Shown piece after piece: positions 12,394-24,866 of a stretch of 64,000 nucleotides of DNA. Numbering within the stretch: position 1 is the stretch's first letter; every line of letters begins with the position of its first letter. The notes beneath the pieces were generated by a model, which searched no databases, had not been told where the DNA came from, and saw only the letters and a program-made list of their open reading frames with translations. A program made the position numbers and the translations under genes. Source of the DNA: Terana coerulea (Eukaryota; Basidiomycota; Agaricomycetes; Polyporales; Phanerochaetaceae); NCBI GenBank assembly GCA_024811115.1, contig JAKOGH010000685.1:186001-250000 (forward strand), given 5' to 3'.

Positions 12394-12471
12394 GCAAGGC
12401 GTTGACTAGTTCTCGCCCCCGCGAGCGCGACGGCAAGGCGTTAACCAGTTCTCTCCGCCGTGGGAGCGACG
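12394..12471. repeat. Two 39-bp imperfect direct repeats
   Basis: GCAAGGCGTTGACTAGTTCT at 12394 is followed directly by GCAAGGCGTTAACCAGTTCT at 12433. Each unit ends in a GC-rich GCGAGCG/GGGAGCG-ACG block. It lies in non-coding DNA. Confidence 0.75.
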
Positions 12472-13437
12472 GCCGGTCGCCAAAAGCAGGTAAGTTGATA
12501 CGCTGGAGGGCGCAATACTACGCATGTTCTTGTGTGCTTGGCTTCAAGACGACCCCGGATTTCTCCTGTACACGGGCGAAGGCGGTAGTTCCGCATATCG
12601 TAGCAGCAAATGGACGCCGAGCCGCGGCGAGATATACCATAACTCTGCAGCAACGCCACTCTCGGACGTATTTCCAGTTCGATGGATGATGTCTCACTGC
12701 CAGTATGTGACGTGTCCGTTCCGCGCGCCGTTTGCTCGTGGGTGCGTGAGCGCATGCTGGACTGCACGCGACATTCATACGATGCAAGAGCGGCCCTGCA
12801 CTTGAAGCTTGGAGGGCGTCTCGTCCCGCATTTGCGATGTACCAAAGGCATTGCAATTCAGCTCGTGTCGGACTCGGACTCACCATCATCGTGCTTAAGC
12901 CTTCGAAGGTGGTGTTCACGCTACCGGCATGAGATCAACGTACGTACGCAGACTTTTCACCGGAATCTGAGGAGGCAAGTCAAACTCTTGGCGCGTAGAA
13001 ATGAAAATGTGAATGAACGCACAATCTCCAAGTCCTTCCTCAGCCTTTTCCACTTGAGTTGCGTTGAGCCGTGCAAATTTCGAGGCCAAAATCGGCCCAA
13101 AAATTCTCACGCCCTCACTTATACTTGGAGGAGCGAGCGGACGTAGGAGACTGATAAACGAGTAGACATACAAGTATCGACATAACTGAAGCTAGGTGTA
13201 GTGTTTGTTCTCCGCGCATCGTGTTTGTTGTGCACTGTTTACCGCTTGATGGGTCTGATGGCGGCTTGGTGGTTTATGTAAGCTACTTACAGGCGCGCCT
13301 CCAGCCCTTCTTCCAGATTTGTCTCGTTCTGTCCTTCCTGAACACTTCCTGCCCTGCGAGATGCTCTTGCTGATCTAAGTTACGACGCGAGAGCAAATAA
13401 ACGTGCGCGCACATCTTTCTGCTTCTGAATCTGTTGG

Positions 13438-15543
13438 ATGGCTTCTATCGCAGACGTTACGGATGGAGTACAGCTGCAAAGGCCGTCTCTCCCAGATCCG
13501 CCGGATGTCAGCCTGCGTTTCTTGGAGCCCTTAGGCTCAAACGAGGCCAGAGTACGCTACTACGAGGTAGAGATACAAACTCTCGCAGGTTTACAGGAGT
13601 GCGCATTTTTGCTAGCTACACCGCGCAAACCCGCTAATTTGAACATGATCGGCATTCGATGTAGCGAACTGGCAGTCGGGTGCGTTGTAGTTGTCCGTGC
13701 GGACTAATCATTATACCACGGCGTGCTGATCATAAGCTTAGCATAAATGCGAGAAGTACAGCAATACCCAAATACGAGCTGTCGTACTGCTACCTGTCTT
13801 CTGGAATGTTCTGCTGCCTCGTACCTGGCCATCCAGCAGCATGGTGCTATGGTCCTCGAGGCCCTGCCTACCACGGTACTTCGATCAATACGTTACCCCG
13901 TCTTCTATGTTTACCTTAATTGCAGCTGGCGATGTTATTGGGTGCGGATACAATTGGAAAACCCTTAGCGTGTTTTTGGACCAAAAACGGCACGCTGCTT
14001 GCTACAGTGAAGATCCCCGCCACCTCGCATTTTTCAGGTGCAGCAAATCTGGCTCACCCATCACCTGTATTTGCTGAGAAAATCTGTAGTTGTTCTTTAT
14101 GGCGTAGTTCACCCTGAGATATTGGTCAACCGCACCATGTCATCAGACTCACGCCTTCATGTCAATCTGGGCGAGAAAAAGTTCGCCTTTGAAGGAGAAG
14201 GAATTTTTCCGAGGCGTGCACTTACACTCCCTTGGGAGCTACTCCTCTTGATAGCAAATGCCGCTGAAGAATACGCACCTAAAATCCATGAGGACCAGAC
14301 GTCGCAGAACAACCAGATGCACAGTTTCTATTCGTGGGACCACCATCCCCGAGAACTCTGTCGCATTTCGGCTGTGTGCCGCGATTGGCTCAAGCTTTGC
14401 CGGCCTCAGCTCTTTCATGAGGTGATCACCACTACTGGCCCAGACTTGGCCCGGATGACGAAGCTCCTCCTTGCCCCCGCTCTTCAACCTGATCTATCTC
14501 TCGCTTCTCACCTGTGCAAGCTGGTGGCCATCTCCGGCGCAGCCAGCAAGTTTGGGCTGGCTTTAATCTCTGGCCTGAGCCGAATGCTCCCGACCCTCAC
14601 GACCCTTGTGTGGGACAAGAAGGGTACGAAGCGCGCCATACGGATAAGCAACCTCAGGTACTCCGAGGGCCATCCCCAAGCTCGCTATGCCTTACTTCCG
14701 CCGCAAGTCTCTCATATCTTCCCTTTGCTATTCCAGTCGTTCACGGCGCTTGCGGCACTTACGTTGCGGGACATGACGTTCGCTACCTTCCGGCAGCTGG
14801 CAAGGATCGTCTGCGCACTCCACAGCCTCACCAATCTTGAACTTGACAACGTCAACTGGCTACAGTCTCCCAATTTGCGCACATTTCCAACCTGGCTGTG
14901 CTGCTCAGGAACGCTTCGTAGTGCGCAGGTTGTGAGCAACGCTTCGCGGAACGCGAAGTCGCCTGGTGATGGCAAGAGAAGGGCAATGCGCATGGTGCTT
15001 GCGCATAATCCGCAGGGCAGTGAATGTACATCTGCTAATTTCTACTTACTTATTTTTATTTACTGACAAAGACGTTGCGATCCAGGGTCTCTCGAAATTA
15101 CCAGCTATAGCTATTCTGTAAAGCTCGTCTTCGGACCATGTATACCTTATGGCTCAGATAAGGCTACAGCAGCACTCGTACTCACGGACGCCCTCTTCAC
15201 GCTATCAGCAGCCCCATTCAACTCGGAAGACATCTCAGATTTACAGCGGAACACTTTTTGTCAAGCCCTGGATGGGCATCTCAGTCGGCTCTCAAATCCA
15301 GTCTCTCCTTGCAAAGGCATTCTTCAGCTACAGCGTCATCATTGTCTGCCTCTAACGTCACAAGCGCCTATTCGCCGGGGAACCATGACAGAATGGATGG
15401 AAAACATGTCGACATGGATTGCGGACCTTCCTAGACATGAAGAACATAGTAGAAGAGGGATTCTACTAGAGCAGATAGAGGTACAAAGTCGTAACATTGC
15501 TCAACTGTTGGATGACATCCCTGGTGTAAAACACACAGTATAA
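13438..15543 (+). CDS. SPRY-domain / F-box-like protein (copy B), frame broken once
   Basis: Predicted substrate-receptor protein. The ATG at 13438 leads into a SPRY domain: RVRYYEVEIQTLAG, then (after introns) YGPRGPAYHG, then GDVIGCGYNW and FWTKNGTLLATVK, the standard SPRY end motif. The last two are in different frames; one surplus T in the T5 run at 13973-13977 explains the break. An intron ending CTGTAG near 14088 leads to VLYGVVHP and HVNLGEKKFAFEGE. An F-box-like helix region follows (LTLPWELLLLIANAAEE; RISAVCRDWLKLCRPQLF), then LRR-like segments (LTTLVWDKKG; FTALAALTLRDMTF; LTNLELDNVNWLQ). The conserved C-terminal domain is in the last exon, spliced in phase 1 over an intron ending at 15085, and the gene stops TAA at 15541-15543. 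The intron position matches copies A and C. The middle of the SPRY part is the least certain. Confidence 0.7.
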
Positions 15544-18203
15544 ACATTCAGACCATTTTTTGCCGTGAACAGCGCCGGTGAACAGCGTCTTGCCAGGTGC
15601 TAAGCTGTCCCACTCAATACAGGTGACAGGACCATCACAGTTGGGGCAAGAAACTTGGAATTCCTCGGAAAACTCATACAAAACTGACTAAGCTTCTTCT
15701 CTGGGCACGGCGAGGGCGCACCCCATGTACAGTTCCTCCACCTCTATGGCAATCCAGGTGGTATACTGAGACGAACGCCCTCACCGCCATGATATCTGGG
15801 GACCCATCTCCCCAGTATCGTCAATCAGAACCTTGTCGCTGGCCAACAACGCCGGCCAGTCCCCTCAGCCCCACTCACTTAACTTATTCGCGCTCACACA
15901 TGACATTACGAATCCGCTAATCGAGGCGCGATACACGCTGCACAGGCTGATATGCATCGGAATGAGCCGAAAAAAAGGTTCTGAAGTTCCAAGTGTAGCC
16001 ACATACAGTCGCTAGCGTGTAAAGGTGCTGGCATTTGAAGTTATTTCAGGAAAAGTCGAACGCCAATACTTTTATTTTGTCCGTGCACGTAATGTATTGC
16101 GAAACCCGAGTGACCATGGGGTGGATGTGAGCACGACAGCCATGACGTGTACGCCCAGCGTAACGGAACGTTCAAAATGACTGCGACAATCATCAGATGG
16201 AGGAATCTGGTGAAGGCAAATTCTTTACGCACTGCAGTCGTTGATTGAATTGATAGCGCACAGCCTACGCTACACCTGAGGTCGTGACAAGTGAGCAGAC
16301 CCTTGTCTAGTTGATATGTATCCGGTGCGGTGTGTTTAGCTGGGAAGTGTCCTCGATGCATACACCTGAGCCGATAGTGGGCAGTCTTCAATGAATAGCA
16401 CCGCCTTTTAGAAGATAGCGTTCGGAACAGTCTGAAGCCATAAGAAGTAGTAAGCGGAGATGAAAGAGCCTCGAATTGCAGGCAGCGTACATGTGGTAGA
16501 CAGTGACCTCAGAGTACTTGCATTCGTATCGCCGCACCTGTCTCGGACGAGGTGGCAGACCCACAGTGAGAGTATTGTTTAGGTTTGGAACAGCCTCAAC
16601 AGCGTGTAGGTGGACCGTACGTCCTACAGGCAATCCGATGGGTGCGTAAACATGCCGGATGACACCTGAGATAGGAGAAAATTGAGGGAAGCGGAAATTA
16701 AATGGCAGGACGCTTAGGCTGGCTATGGGCTTTGCACCGGTATGGCTCCCGAAGGCTTTCAAAGCCCAGAATACGCCTAGATGGTGCTAGCACTAAGAGG
16801 GAAATGTAGAGGGACGCGGTGCGTCCAGCCTGCCGGGGTGGACTATGGATTCTTGAGTGTCGTCACAGAGGAGAGACCGCAGTACAGCGAACAGCGACGC
16901 ACATCTCAGCCGCATTCTTGTGCTTTGTCCGTGCCGCTAGAGAATGACGGCTCAAGTGAACGCAATGGACGCCTAAACACAATGTTAAAACAGTCAACTT
17001 TGGCCTAGGGGTTACTTACTACATAGTGTGAGAGACGAATTGCCCATTCAGATGGCGCTGTTCATCTCGGGGACGTCGGTCATGACTGACTGCAGCCGTT
17101 GAGGTCACGGCAGTGATAACGCCTCGCCTCGCCGTGCGTGTCATCGTCCTGGTTTTCGAGACTTGGTTGGAAAATCAGTAGACAGAACTGAATCGAAGCC
17201 ACCGCCGTGACTTACTTGAGGACACCGTTCCAACCGGGTCCCATCCAGGGTCCTATTCGAAGCTCGTGGTGGGGAGCCAGTAAGAACTTGAAGCTTCAAG
17301 CCAAGATACACGCGCGCCTACATGGAATAGCGATGCAAACGCCCTCTGTTAAGCGCTAGGAATCCTGAACAGCTACCGCCACCACAGTCATGCAGGGTCT
17401 TGGCTTCCAATCTTCTCTGCGGTCGACGCCTCGAGTTTCTTAATGAACAAAATGCTGCAGAAATTGGAGCCGTGTAGCCATTTTGGACTCTGAATCCGTC
17501 CTGGTGACCACGTTACAGATCCTTGGGCTGGTCACCGGTACGAGAAGCCCTTCTCATTTCCCTGTCCCAGCCTCGAGTTCTGAATGAATTACACGCAGAA
17601 GATAACATCGTACACTGGGCTCATGTATCTTAGCATTTCGCTTCGGCGTCCCGGATGAACCCAGGGCACGTTGACCTGGCAGCGAATCAACACACAAGTA
17701 CAGACATACCGCCCGTTTAGTCTTGACTCCAGCGTCCGCACAACTAACAAGCAACGCACAATTGAAAGTCCATCGGATTCCTTAGTTTCTGTGGGGAGGC
17801 TGTGGATTCGACCGTTTTTACGACGTCGAGCTGGAGGGTTCGCGCAGCGACCTGGCCTGTATGTAAGTCCGGGGACAGTTTCTCCCGTTTGAGGACACGA
17901 CGATTGATATCCGCATAGGGTCCAATGCTTCTGCCTTGGTCTCGCTTCCTCCGAGCATGCAGCAGGGTCGTGCGGGACGCTCTTCAGCAGTGGCGTAGTG
18001 CAAGGCAAAAATGCTTGGAATACGGTATACTTGACGAATTTCGATTTGGTGAGTGGATGGAACTAGCGCAGTCAAGTTCTTCAACTGATATGTATTGCTG
18101 ACACCAAACTCTATTCTAACAGAGGTATTTATAGTCAACACCTGCCAGTACCGCCAACCAACCCATCTTTGCATGGTTTTTGTGCACCACGTACATCCTT
18201 AGA
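15544..18203. other. Gene-poor region
   Basis: No gene recognised. On the minus strand, 15559-15681 reads VSCPNCDGPVTCIEWDSL and APGKTLFTGAVHGK, which resembles one WD40-type blade, but no neighbouring blades were seen. Minus readings at 16388-16762 and 17589-18008 are open and have no recognisable motif. A TATA-like TATTTATAG at about 18126-18134 may serve the gene starting at 18204. Confidence 0.45.
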
Positions 18204-21200
18204 ATGTGCATCGACGGCAACAACGCATCTCTCTCGATTCATTATCTCAACTCTCAACTTTCTGCGCTATGGGATAACGCTGTGACGTGCTCCGACCATG
18301 CGAAGACAGCCGAATTTCGATCGCAAGCGTATGAGCACAGTAAGTACACTAAGGGACTTCGGGATTTCCATCTCGTTGGAAAGAAAACGCCTAAGGATGT
18401 CAAGCTCGACGACCTCTTTTTCATCGCAACATTTGGCAAGCCGAAACTGAGGTTCATCTGCAACCACAACGCAGTTCTCTCGCTCGTCATCGAGGAATGT
18501 CGTCTCAACCTCGCTGCCAACATGAAGGGTGTCTTCAACAGCAATTCTCGTGCAGATCGGTAGGCCTTTGCTTCCTGTGGTAATTGTCGTGGCTTAACAC
18601 TTGTGGACACTTCATAGAGCAAAGAATAACACTCTGAAGGACTTGCAGCTGACGTATCGTATTCCCTTTTGCTCGGGCAAGTGTGAAGGGGCAGGACGCC
18701 AAGATCAGCAACCTCTCGGTGAAACAGGTAGTCCGCATGGTCGTTCTCAAGATGCATGGTATGGGGCCCTTGAGTTCTACTCTCAACCTCGAGTTTATGT
18801 ATCTCCTCAATAGATGCACAACCGGTTATCATCAGTCCAGAGGAGGCCATTAATCTCGACCAGAAGGACGCACTGAAGCTCTATATGCAGAAGTATCTCG
18901 AGTTCCTCCAAACCTCCGGCAATCATGTCTTATTCGACCTTCCCGACTTCGACGATGTCAAGCACAAGGCGAAGATCGACTACTCCTCTGTCCACGAAGA
19001 AGATACGAAGGACTTATTCGAGCAGATCCGAGCGCACGACGAGATCAAATTGCTCGGTACCATCGACGTGAAGACAATGTCCGAGTTCTACCACCGTCAA
19101 TGGTTGGCAATGTCCGGACTCCGTACAGAAGATAAATGGGGCACCCTCGACATATGCCTTGTTTCGATCTGCAGCGATTAGATGAGCGGGGGCCAGACTA
19201 CTGCAAACTTCTTCATCAACTTCGCTGCACCAACCCTTGAGGTCCTCTGCCCTCACGAAGTCGTGCTCAAATTCAATGTCAAGGAGCTCGGGTTCTTCGA
19301 AAACACAAAGAAATCAACGCGGAGTAAGTCCTCGAGCTGTGGAGGAAAGCAACATCGCTGACAATATGCTACAGGTCGAGCCCGATAGATCAGTTTTCCG
19401 ACTGGGTTTTCGCTTTCGTTGTACCGGTTGGCGCAGCTGAGGATCAGAGCACTCTTCTTCAGTTTGACTTCGAGAGTATGCCTGCACTGTGGTCTATCCA
19501 TTATCATGACTGATCATCACCCATAGCCGCCCGTTTTTCTCGCCATTGGTCGTTTTTTCGGAGAGGAAAAGTCCGAGAAAATCACTAGTTACATCGCCAC
19601 CATGACCACCTTCTTCTCGGATGACTATCTCGATATTCTCTCCCGCTACTCCTTCCACGTAGTCCTCTCGCTCCCACCCGGACCCGATAGCGGCTTTAGA
19701 GACAACACTGGAGCTGAATGGAGCGAATCTGACGAGGAGAGCGAACAGACTCAACACAGGCGACACGGTCGGGCGATACTATGGTCGGAGAGGGTGCATA
19801 AGACCACCGTTTACGAAGGGTACGATGAGCTGGTCATCCTTTCCGAGGAGTGCATCAACCGGCTCTTCAGTCGTCGTCTTGCTGCGGTCTCGTCCTGGGA
19901 GAAGAGCAGCTTCTTCAAGATGGACATCAGGTCGTTGAGTGTACGTCTACTCACTAGCGGCAAGGCCATTATCTACGTCCAGGCAGAAGGGTCGGTTGCT
20001 GTGAAGAAGTAGGTTATTGTTTCTCAGCGCACTATACAGATACTGATGGCTGGCCTAGGAGAGTACAATCTAGCAAGTGGTGGACACCTCAGACGTGGAA
20101 TGTGCCGTCTGACCTTAGTGAGACGGAACAGTTCACCTTTGACTCCGTCACACTAGCGTATGAGGTCGACATCAGACTGCTGTCCCACTCGGACCTGAAG
20201 CGGGATCTGGCCGTCTTGGAGTTCGTTTCTCAGCGCCTGGAGAAGACATCGGTGACAGGCCAAACCGAGCCGATGCATTTAGCTCTGGACCTTAAGAGTA
20301 CGTTAGTTACCTATAGGACACTTCAGTGATTGCTGAGCTGATTTCTCTGCAGAGCTGAGGTACATCAAGGAGCTATCTCACGTAACGGCTCTTGGGACCG
20401 GTACCGAGTCCCAGGAGAGACTCTCCACTCTCCAGGCGTACATGCCGAAGTATCTCAGCACGTTGGTTGAATTCGGCCACCATATCATCCACTCCGTTCC
20501 CATCAGCAAATCCTCGGCGGCGGGCGGCGACAACCTCGAGCCGTACACTTTCAGTGCTGTCGACTTCAGGGTGCTCGCAAAGCGGGAGATCACAGTGCAA
20601 ACTTGCGTGCAACACGATCGTAGTGCCCTGGAGCCACCCTTCCTCGTTCTGCTCGGGACATGCGGCGGCAGAATTCCGCCCTTTTCTTTGGCCAATGGTT
20701 CGCCGGCTGGCTCCCAGTCGTGCCGAACTCGTTCGGGACGCTGGGTCTGTCGAGGAAGATCTTCATGGATCGCTGCATCCTGCCGAATCTCAAGATCCTC
20801 AACGCCTTCACCACCATCGTTCCGATCTCCGTCGATGTCACCGAAGGCACCTGGACCATCAATCTCACTTCCTGGGGCACGCACGAGACCCGCAAGAAGT
20901 CGAAGGTGGGCTGCAAGTGCGGGAGGAGCTCAAGAGCGGTTCTATGGACTACCTGGCTTACGAGTGGAAGTATCGCGACGAATGGAAGCACCACCACGAG
21001 GGCCACATTACCGACGACTCCAACGGGGAGTACGCGCTCACCTGTACGTGATGCTTTTCTCTACCCTATTTGTGCTCGATGTTTAGTTCGCCTCCATCTC
21101 CAAGGTACCACTCGCAACGCTCTTCGTGTCCCTACACTGTATAATCCGAAGGGCATTGAGATCAGGATAGACGGAGAAAGTACCTTAAAACTCAGTGGCG

Positions 21201-21944
21201 AGACTGAAGGTCAGAAGTGGAGGTGAGTGAATTGGAACACATCTGCTTTTACCAACGCTCACATCCTGCGCAGCAAGAAGTCGGTGGCGATTTGGTCCGC
21301 CACCATCTTCATCGAGACAGCTTCCGGCAGCTTGAAGGTCTCCATCCAGTCTCCGAAAGTGGCCGCCGAGCTCCAGCACGACGACGATGAGCTCTATCCT
21401 GACGCTTGCAAAGCTCCGGATCGACACACTGCACGCGGAGGTGTTCCAGAAGGAGAACAAGCTCGCCGAATTTGAGAGTCATCTCCTCGGCGAGCTCAAG
21501 AAGGCGATGGAGGGCCCTTGGGCCTACTCCGCTATGGGCTTCCAATCGGTCACGTTGCGCGACCCAGTCTTCACGAAGAAGCAAGACTTCATCTGCGAGT
21601 TTGATCTGTCTCAAGGTACGTTGCGCTCGTATCGGATATTGCCTTGGGACACTGAAGATTATTTGGACAGATACGAGTGGCCTCAAGATGCTTGATTCCT
21701 CGGCCTGGAAGGCACACTGTGCATCAAGCCTAGGTATGTTTTTGTTTGGCTGCTGTTACAAAACCATATCAATGATCAATGCATAGCCGATGGCAGTAGC
21801 TTCATGAACGGCGGCACAGATCCTGGCAACGCTGGCACGAACGGCAAGAGGCCTGGTCGTTATTGGAATGCTGGGCCTCCCGGTGCACCGGACGGGGGTC
21901 CACGTAGAGTGGTCCAGGCGGGTCGGATTCCGCTGCATTGGTAA
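18204..21944 (+). CDS. Large multi-exon protein of unknown function
   Basis: A spliced gene from the ATG at 18204 (MCIDGNNASLSIHYLNSQL) to the TAA at 21942-21944. I cannot assign a domain name. Exons read as an alternation of beta-like blocks and helical blocks: KLDDLFFIATFGKPKLRFIC, then LYMQKYLEFLQTSGNHVLFD, then PTLEVLCPHEVVLKFNVKEL, then FSRHWSFFGEEKSEKITSYI, LVILSEECINRLFSRRLAAV and LQAYMPKYLSTLVEFGHHII. The tail is Gly/Pro/Arg-rich (NGGTDPGNAGTNGKRPGRYW). The repeated 'coat-like block, then helical block' pattern suggests internal duplication. It resembles a large Agaricomycete-restricted family of unknown function known to me only from memory, so that link is inference. The frame is broken at the T6 run 19553-19558 (one T too many), near the in-frame TAG at 19179-19181, and near 21704 (a missing G). 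It is convergent with TMA64. Confidence 0.6.
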
Positions 21945-22154
21945 TGGGGCGAACAGGCTGCTCAAGTACGGCCATCTTGCGTGGTACAGCAGTTTGCAAC
22001 GTATTGACATGCATCGTATACTCGAGTGCTCGAACTTTCAAGATGATAATTGACGTTACATTCCCAATGTAAACTAGAGGCGTTCGAGCTACTAAAAAGC
22101 CTGGACGAACCGGTATGGTTTGCATTCGCCTCAATCTTCGGCGCTGGAATACAT

Positions 22155-24566
22155 CTATTTCTTCTTCTTCTCAATTTTACCCGTACTCTTGATCCAGTCC
22201 GCAGGCACACCTTTGGAAACCAGGAATTCCGTTACCGCTTTACTCTGTTCTCCCTGGACCATCACTTCCAGGTCCACCGTTTTTCCAGGTAACGGTGAGA
22301 CTAAGATGACCGACTCAGTCGCCGAAGAGTAGCAGAAGACATTAATTGCTCACCTCCCGTGGAACCTGCGCAGACTTTCCTGAGCTCTTCTGCTAGCTCA
22401 TCCGCGTTGAGCCCGAATGTCTCGAACCCAGTGATGAAGGTAGTCTTTTTCCTACCTTGACGGATCTTGACATCGACGGAGATAGGCTTCACCGCACCCT
22501 TCCTGAAGGTAAAAATGAGAAAGAGTGCCGACCTGTCGTGCACCTGGCAACTGTTGACTCACTTTTTGACGGCCTCGCTCCCCTCCGTCTTGAGCTCATG
22601 CCAGATCTGCATATGATCTCGGATCCGTCGAAGAGCGTCGTCGCGTTTGATAAACTCGGAGTTGTCCCCATTCTTGACGTACACGGCTTGTGCGAGAGCT
22701 TCGTTCTCTCCGACGTTGATAAATTGCTGAGAATGTGCGTTGACTAGCTCCTTGTCCGCCACAAAAGAGTTGAAAATATCCTTGATGTCGGCGATGGTGT
22801 AGAAGGTCTGCGTACTAACGACATGTTAGCCTCGGGTTGGTCATCGCAGGACGTCAGCTCGAACACTTACTCTCTTTCCGCAGCGACAAACCAGCCAACC
22901 GTATCCCCATGTGGCTTCCATAGCTCCGTGACGGCGATCTGGTCTTTCCTCTTTTCTTCTGCCTCCTTTTCTCTCCGCTGCATCTCTACCGCTTTCTTCT
23001 CTTTCTCGTCAACGCTCTGAATGGTCTTGTGCTGTGGATGGCCCAAAACCGCAGGATGCGTCAGAAACACGCCTGAAAATTCAATGTAATGAGAAAGACA
23101 GCTCAGATGGGACGAGGTTCAGAAATGTCCGCACTGGTAACGACAACATCACCCTTGGTCTCTTTGAGCTTTATGATACCTTCCTTCGCACATGCCTTCA
23201 GAAAGGTCTTCACAGACTTGTGGTTAGATTTTTAATATCGATAGAGTTGACGTCTGGCCGTGCACGATCAACCTAAAAGACACTGGTAGTTGTTGAATAT
23301 ACTCACCTACGGGTACCCCAGCACCAAGAGGCTGCACTGGCCGCGCCGGGAGAACGTAAGTCGACCAGAATACCGAGGCCGTAATCGGGAATGCCGAAGA
23401 GCGCAGGCCGGACAGCGTCTTCTGGATTGCCTGCAGGAGCGCACTCCGTAGGCAAGACGAAATGTCTGCATCGCTCGCTGCTGTCAGACTTTGGTATGGT
23501 GACACAATATCAAAGCATACCTTCTGGAGAGAGCGCCGTCTCCGAAGATGAGGGTTCCGGAGCTGGGGTGTCGTCTACATCGGCTGATGGCGCAGCGCCT
23601 GTGTCGACAAGCTCGAGCTTTTCCGTTGCAGCTGCAAGCTCTCCGTCCTGATTATGGTTTGTTTCTGTTATCTCTTTATCCAAATTTTCCGTAGCGGTCT
23701 CCTCCAGCGACGCAGGAGCCTTCGGCAGGTCTCTTGGCTCTGGTACGTCCTGCTTGCGGCTTGTGCCTAACTCCCAAAGATGATCCTTCCACGTGTGAAG
23801 CACGTATACCGCCTGCCTTTAACGTCATCTGAATCTGTTATGCTTATTGTTTCACCGCTCAGGCTAACAGCCATCCGACCGACGGCTATCGGGAAACCAA
23901 GTTTATCTCGGTGGTACTGCGTGACGGCAACGAGCTGGTCAACCTGCAGAGAATTAGAATGTTGCACAACTGGCTTGCGGGGTTTTATAAGTTTATCAGA
24001 TAAGAAGGAAGCGCATCGCAACAGGGAATCACGGCTGACCTCCCGGTATCATAAGATCAGCTCCTCCAACGAGCTTAGGAACCACCGCAGCTGGAGTGGA
24101 CAGGAATGGCAAAAGGTCCGGCTTCTTCCATAAGGTATATACTACATATTTTGAGTCAATTTATGCACCCACGAGAAGCGATGCCAGTGGTAATACACAC
24201 CTGTCGGTACTAAGGGGTCGGAGGCTCCTTTGCCGAGGGTGAACCAAAGGGGATCTCCTTCGGAAGACAGATATATTAGCTGTGGAGAAGAGATTGAGTG
24301 CATTTAGATACAACATGGGACAATTTTTAACGAGATTTACTCCAGGGTTGTTCAGATGTGTGCTGATCTTCTGCGTTTGAAGGCCATCCGGCACAAGCAG
24401 TTCGCCTTCGTCGGGCTGCAGCCCAAACTCGTTGACAATTCGTTGCTTCAGTTTGCGACGATCAGAACTACGCAGCGGAGCTGCATATATTCAGCATCGC
24501 TGGCAAGTGCGCGGAGAGTGCATTCGTACCAATTGTCTTGAGATCCGCGGGAGGCTTTTTGAACAT
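22155..24566 (-). CDS. TMA64: eIF2D / Tma64 translation factor (PUA, winged-helix, SUI1)
   Basis: Ribosome-associated factor of the eIF2D (ligatin) family, which acts in 40S recycling after termination and in GTP-independent tRNA delivery. It starts MFKKPPADLKTI at 24566, with an intron into APLRSSDRRKLKQRIVNEF. Domains in order: the N-terminal ligatin domain; a PUA domain (VDQLVAVTQYHRDKLGFPIA; GETISITDSDD); an acidic linker; a SWIB/MDM2-like winged helix (KTFLKACAKEGIIKLKETKG); a charged helical linker; and a C-terminal SUI1 domain (KKTTFITGFETFGLNADELA; KAVTEFLVSKGVPADWIKST), ending in a Lys run and TAG at 22155-22157. The order and a length of about 600 residues fit the family. One base seems missing near 23222, just before KSVKTFLK. 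Convergent with the unknown gene at 18204-21944; intergenic gap 210 nt. Confidence 0.92.
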
Positions 24567-24866
24567 CTTGCTGTGAGATTGCGGAGGCGACGTGTCTTTT
24601 GTACGTACACTACGTATGATTGTTTTTGATTCAAACCCCGTAGAAATCTAACCATCGTCACTTACAGGGTGGTTGGTAGCGGTGAGCACTGAACACAAGA
24701 GGTACGTCAGCAAGGAACGTAAGCGCTCTATGAGAGACGCTTCTTTAATGTTCGGTCATACCTTCCCACGCCACAAAGGTCGCATCCAAGGACATTTGAA
24801 GGGAATAGACAAGCATTAAAATTAAAGAATCACATAGATACTACACGGCTTATACAAGTCTATTGT

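Larger units (their letters stand above)
10606..13437. other. Gene-poor region with tandem duplications
   Basis: After the zinc-finger gene comes a pyrimidine-rich 3' flank (10.7-11.1 kb), then two tandem duplications listed separately. A minus-strand reading at 12916-13173 (APPSISEGVRIFGPILASKF...) and a plus reading at 12682-13146 are open, but neither resembles a known family or has convincing splice partners. I make no gene call. The last 150 nt before 13438 probably hold the promoter of copy B. Confidence 0.45.

Noticed and set aside
16388..18008. Minus readings at 16388-16762 and 17589-18008
   Set aside because: No motif, no splice partners and no resemblance to a known family.
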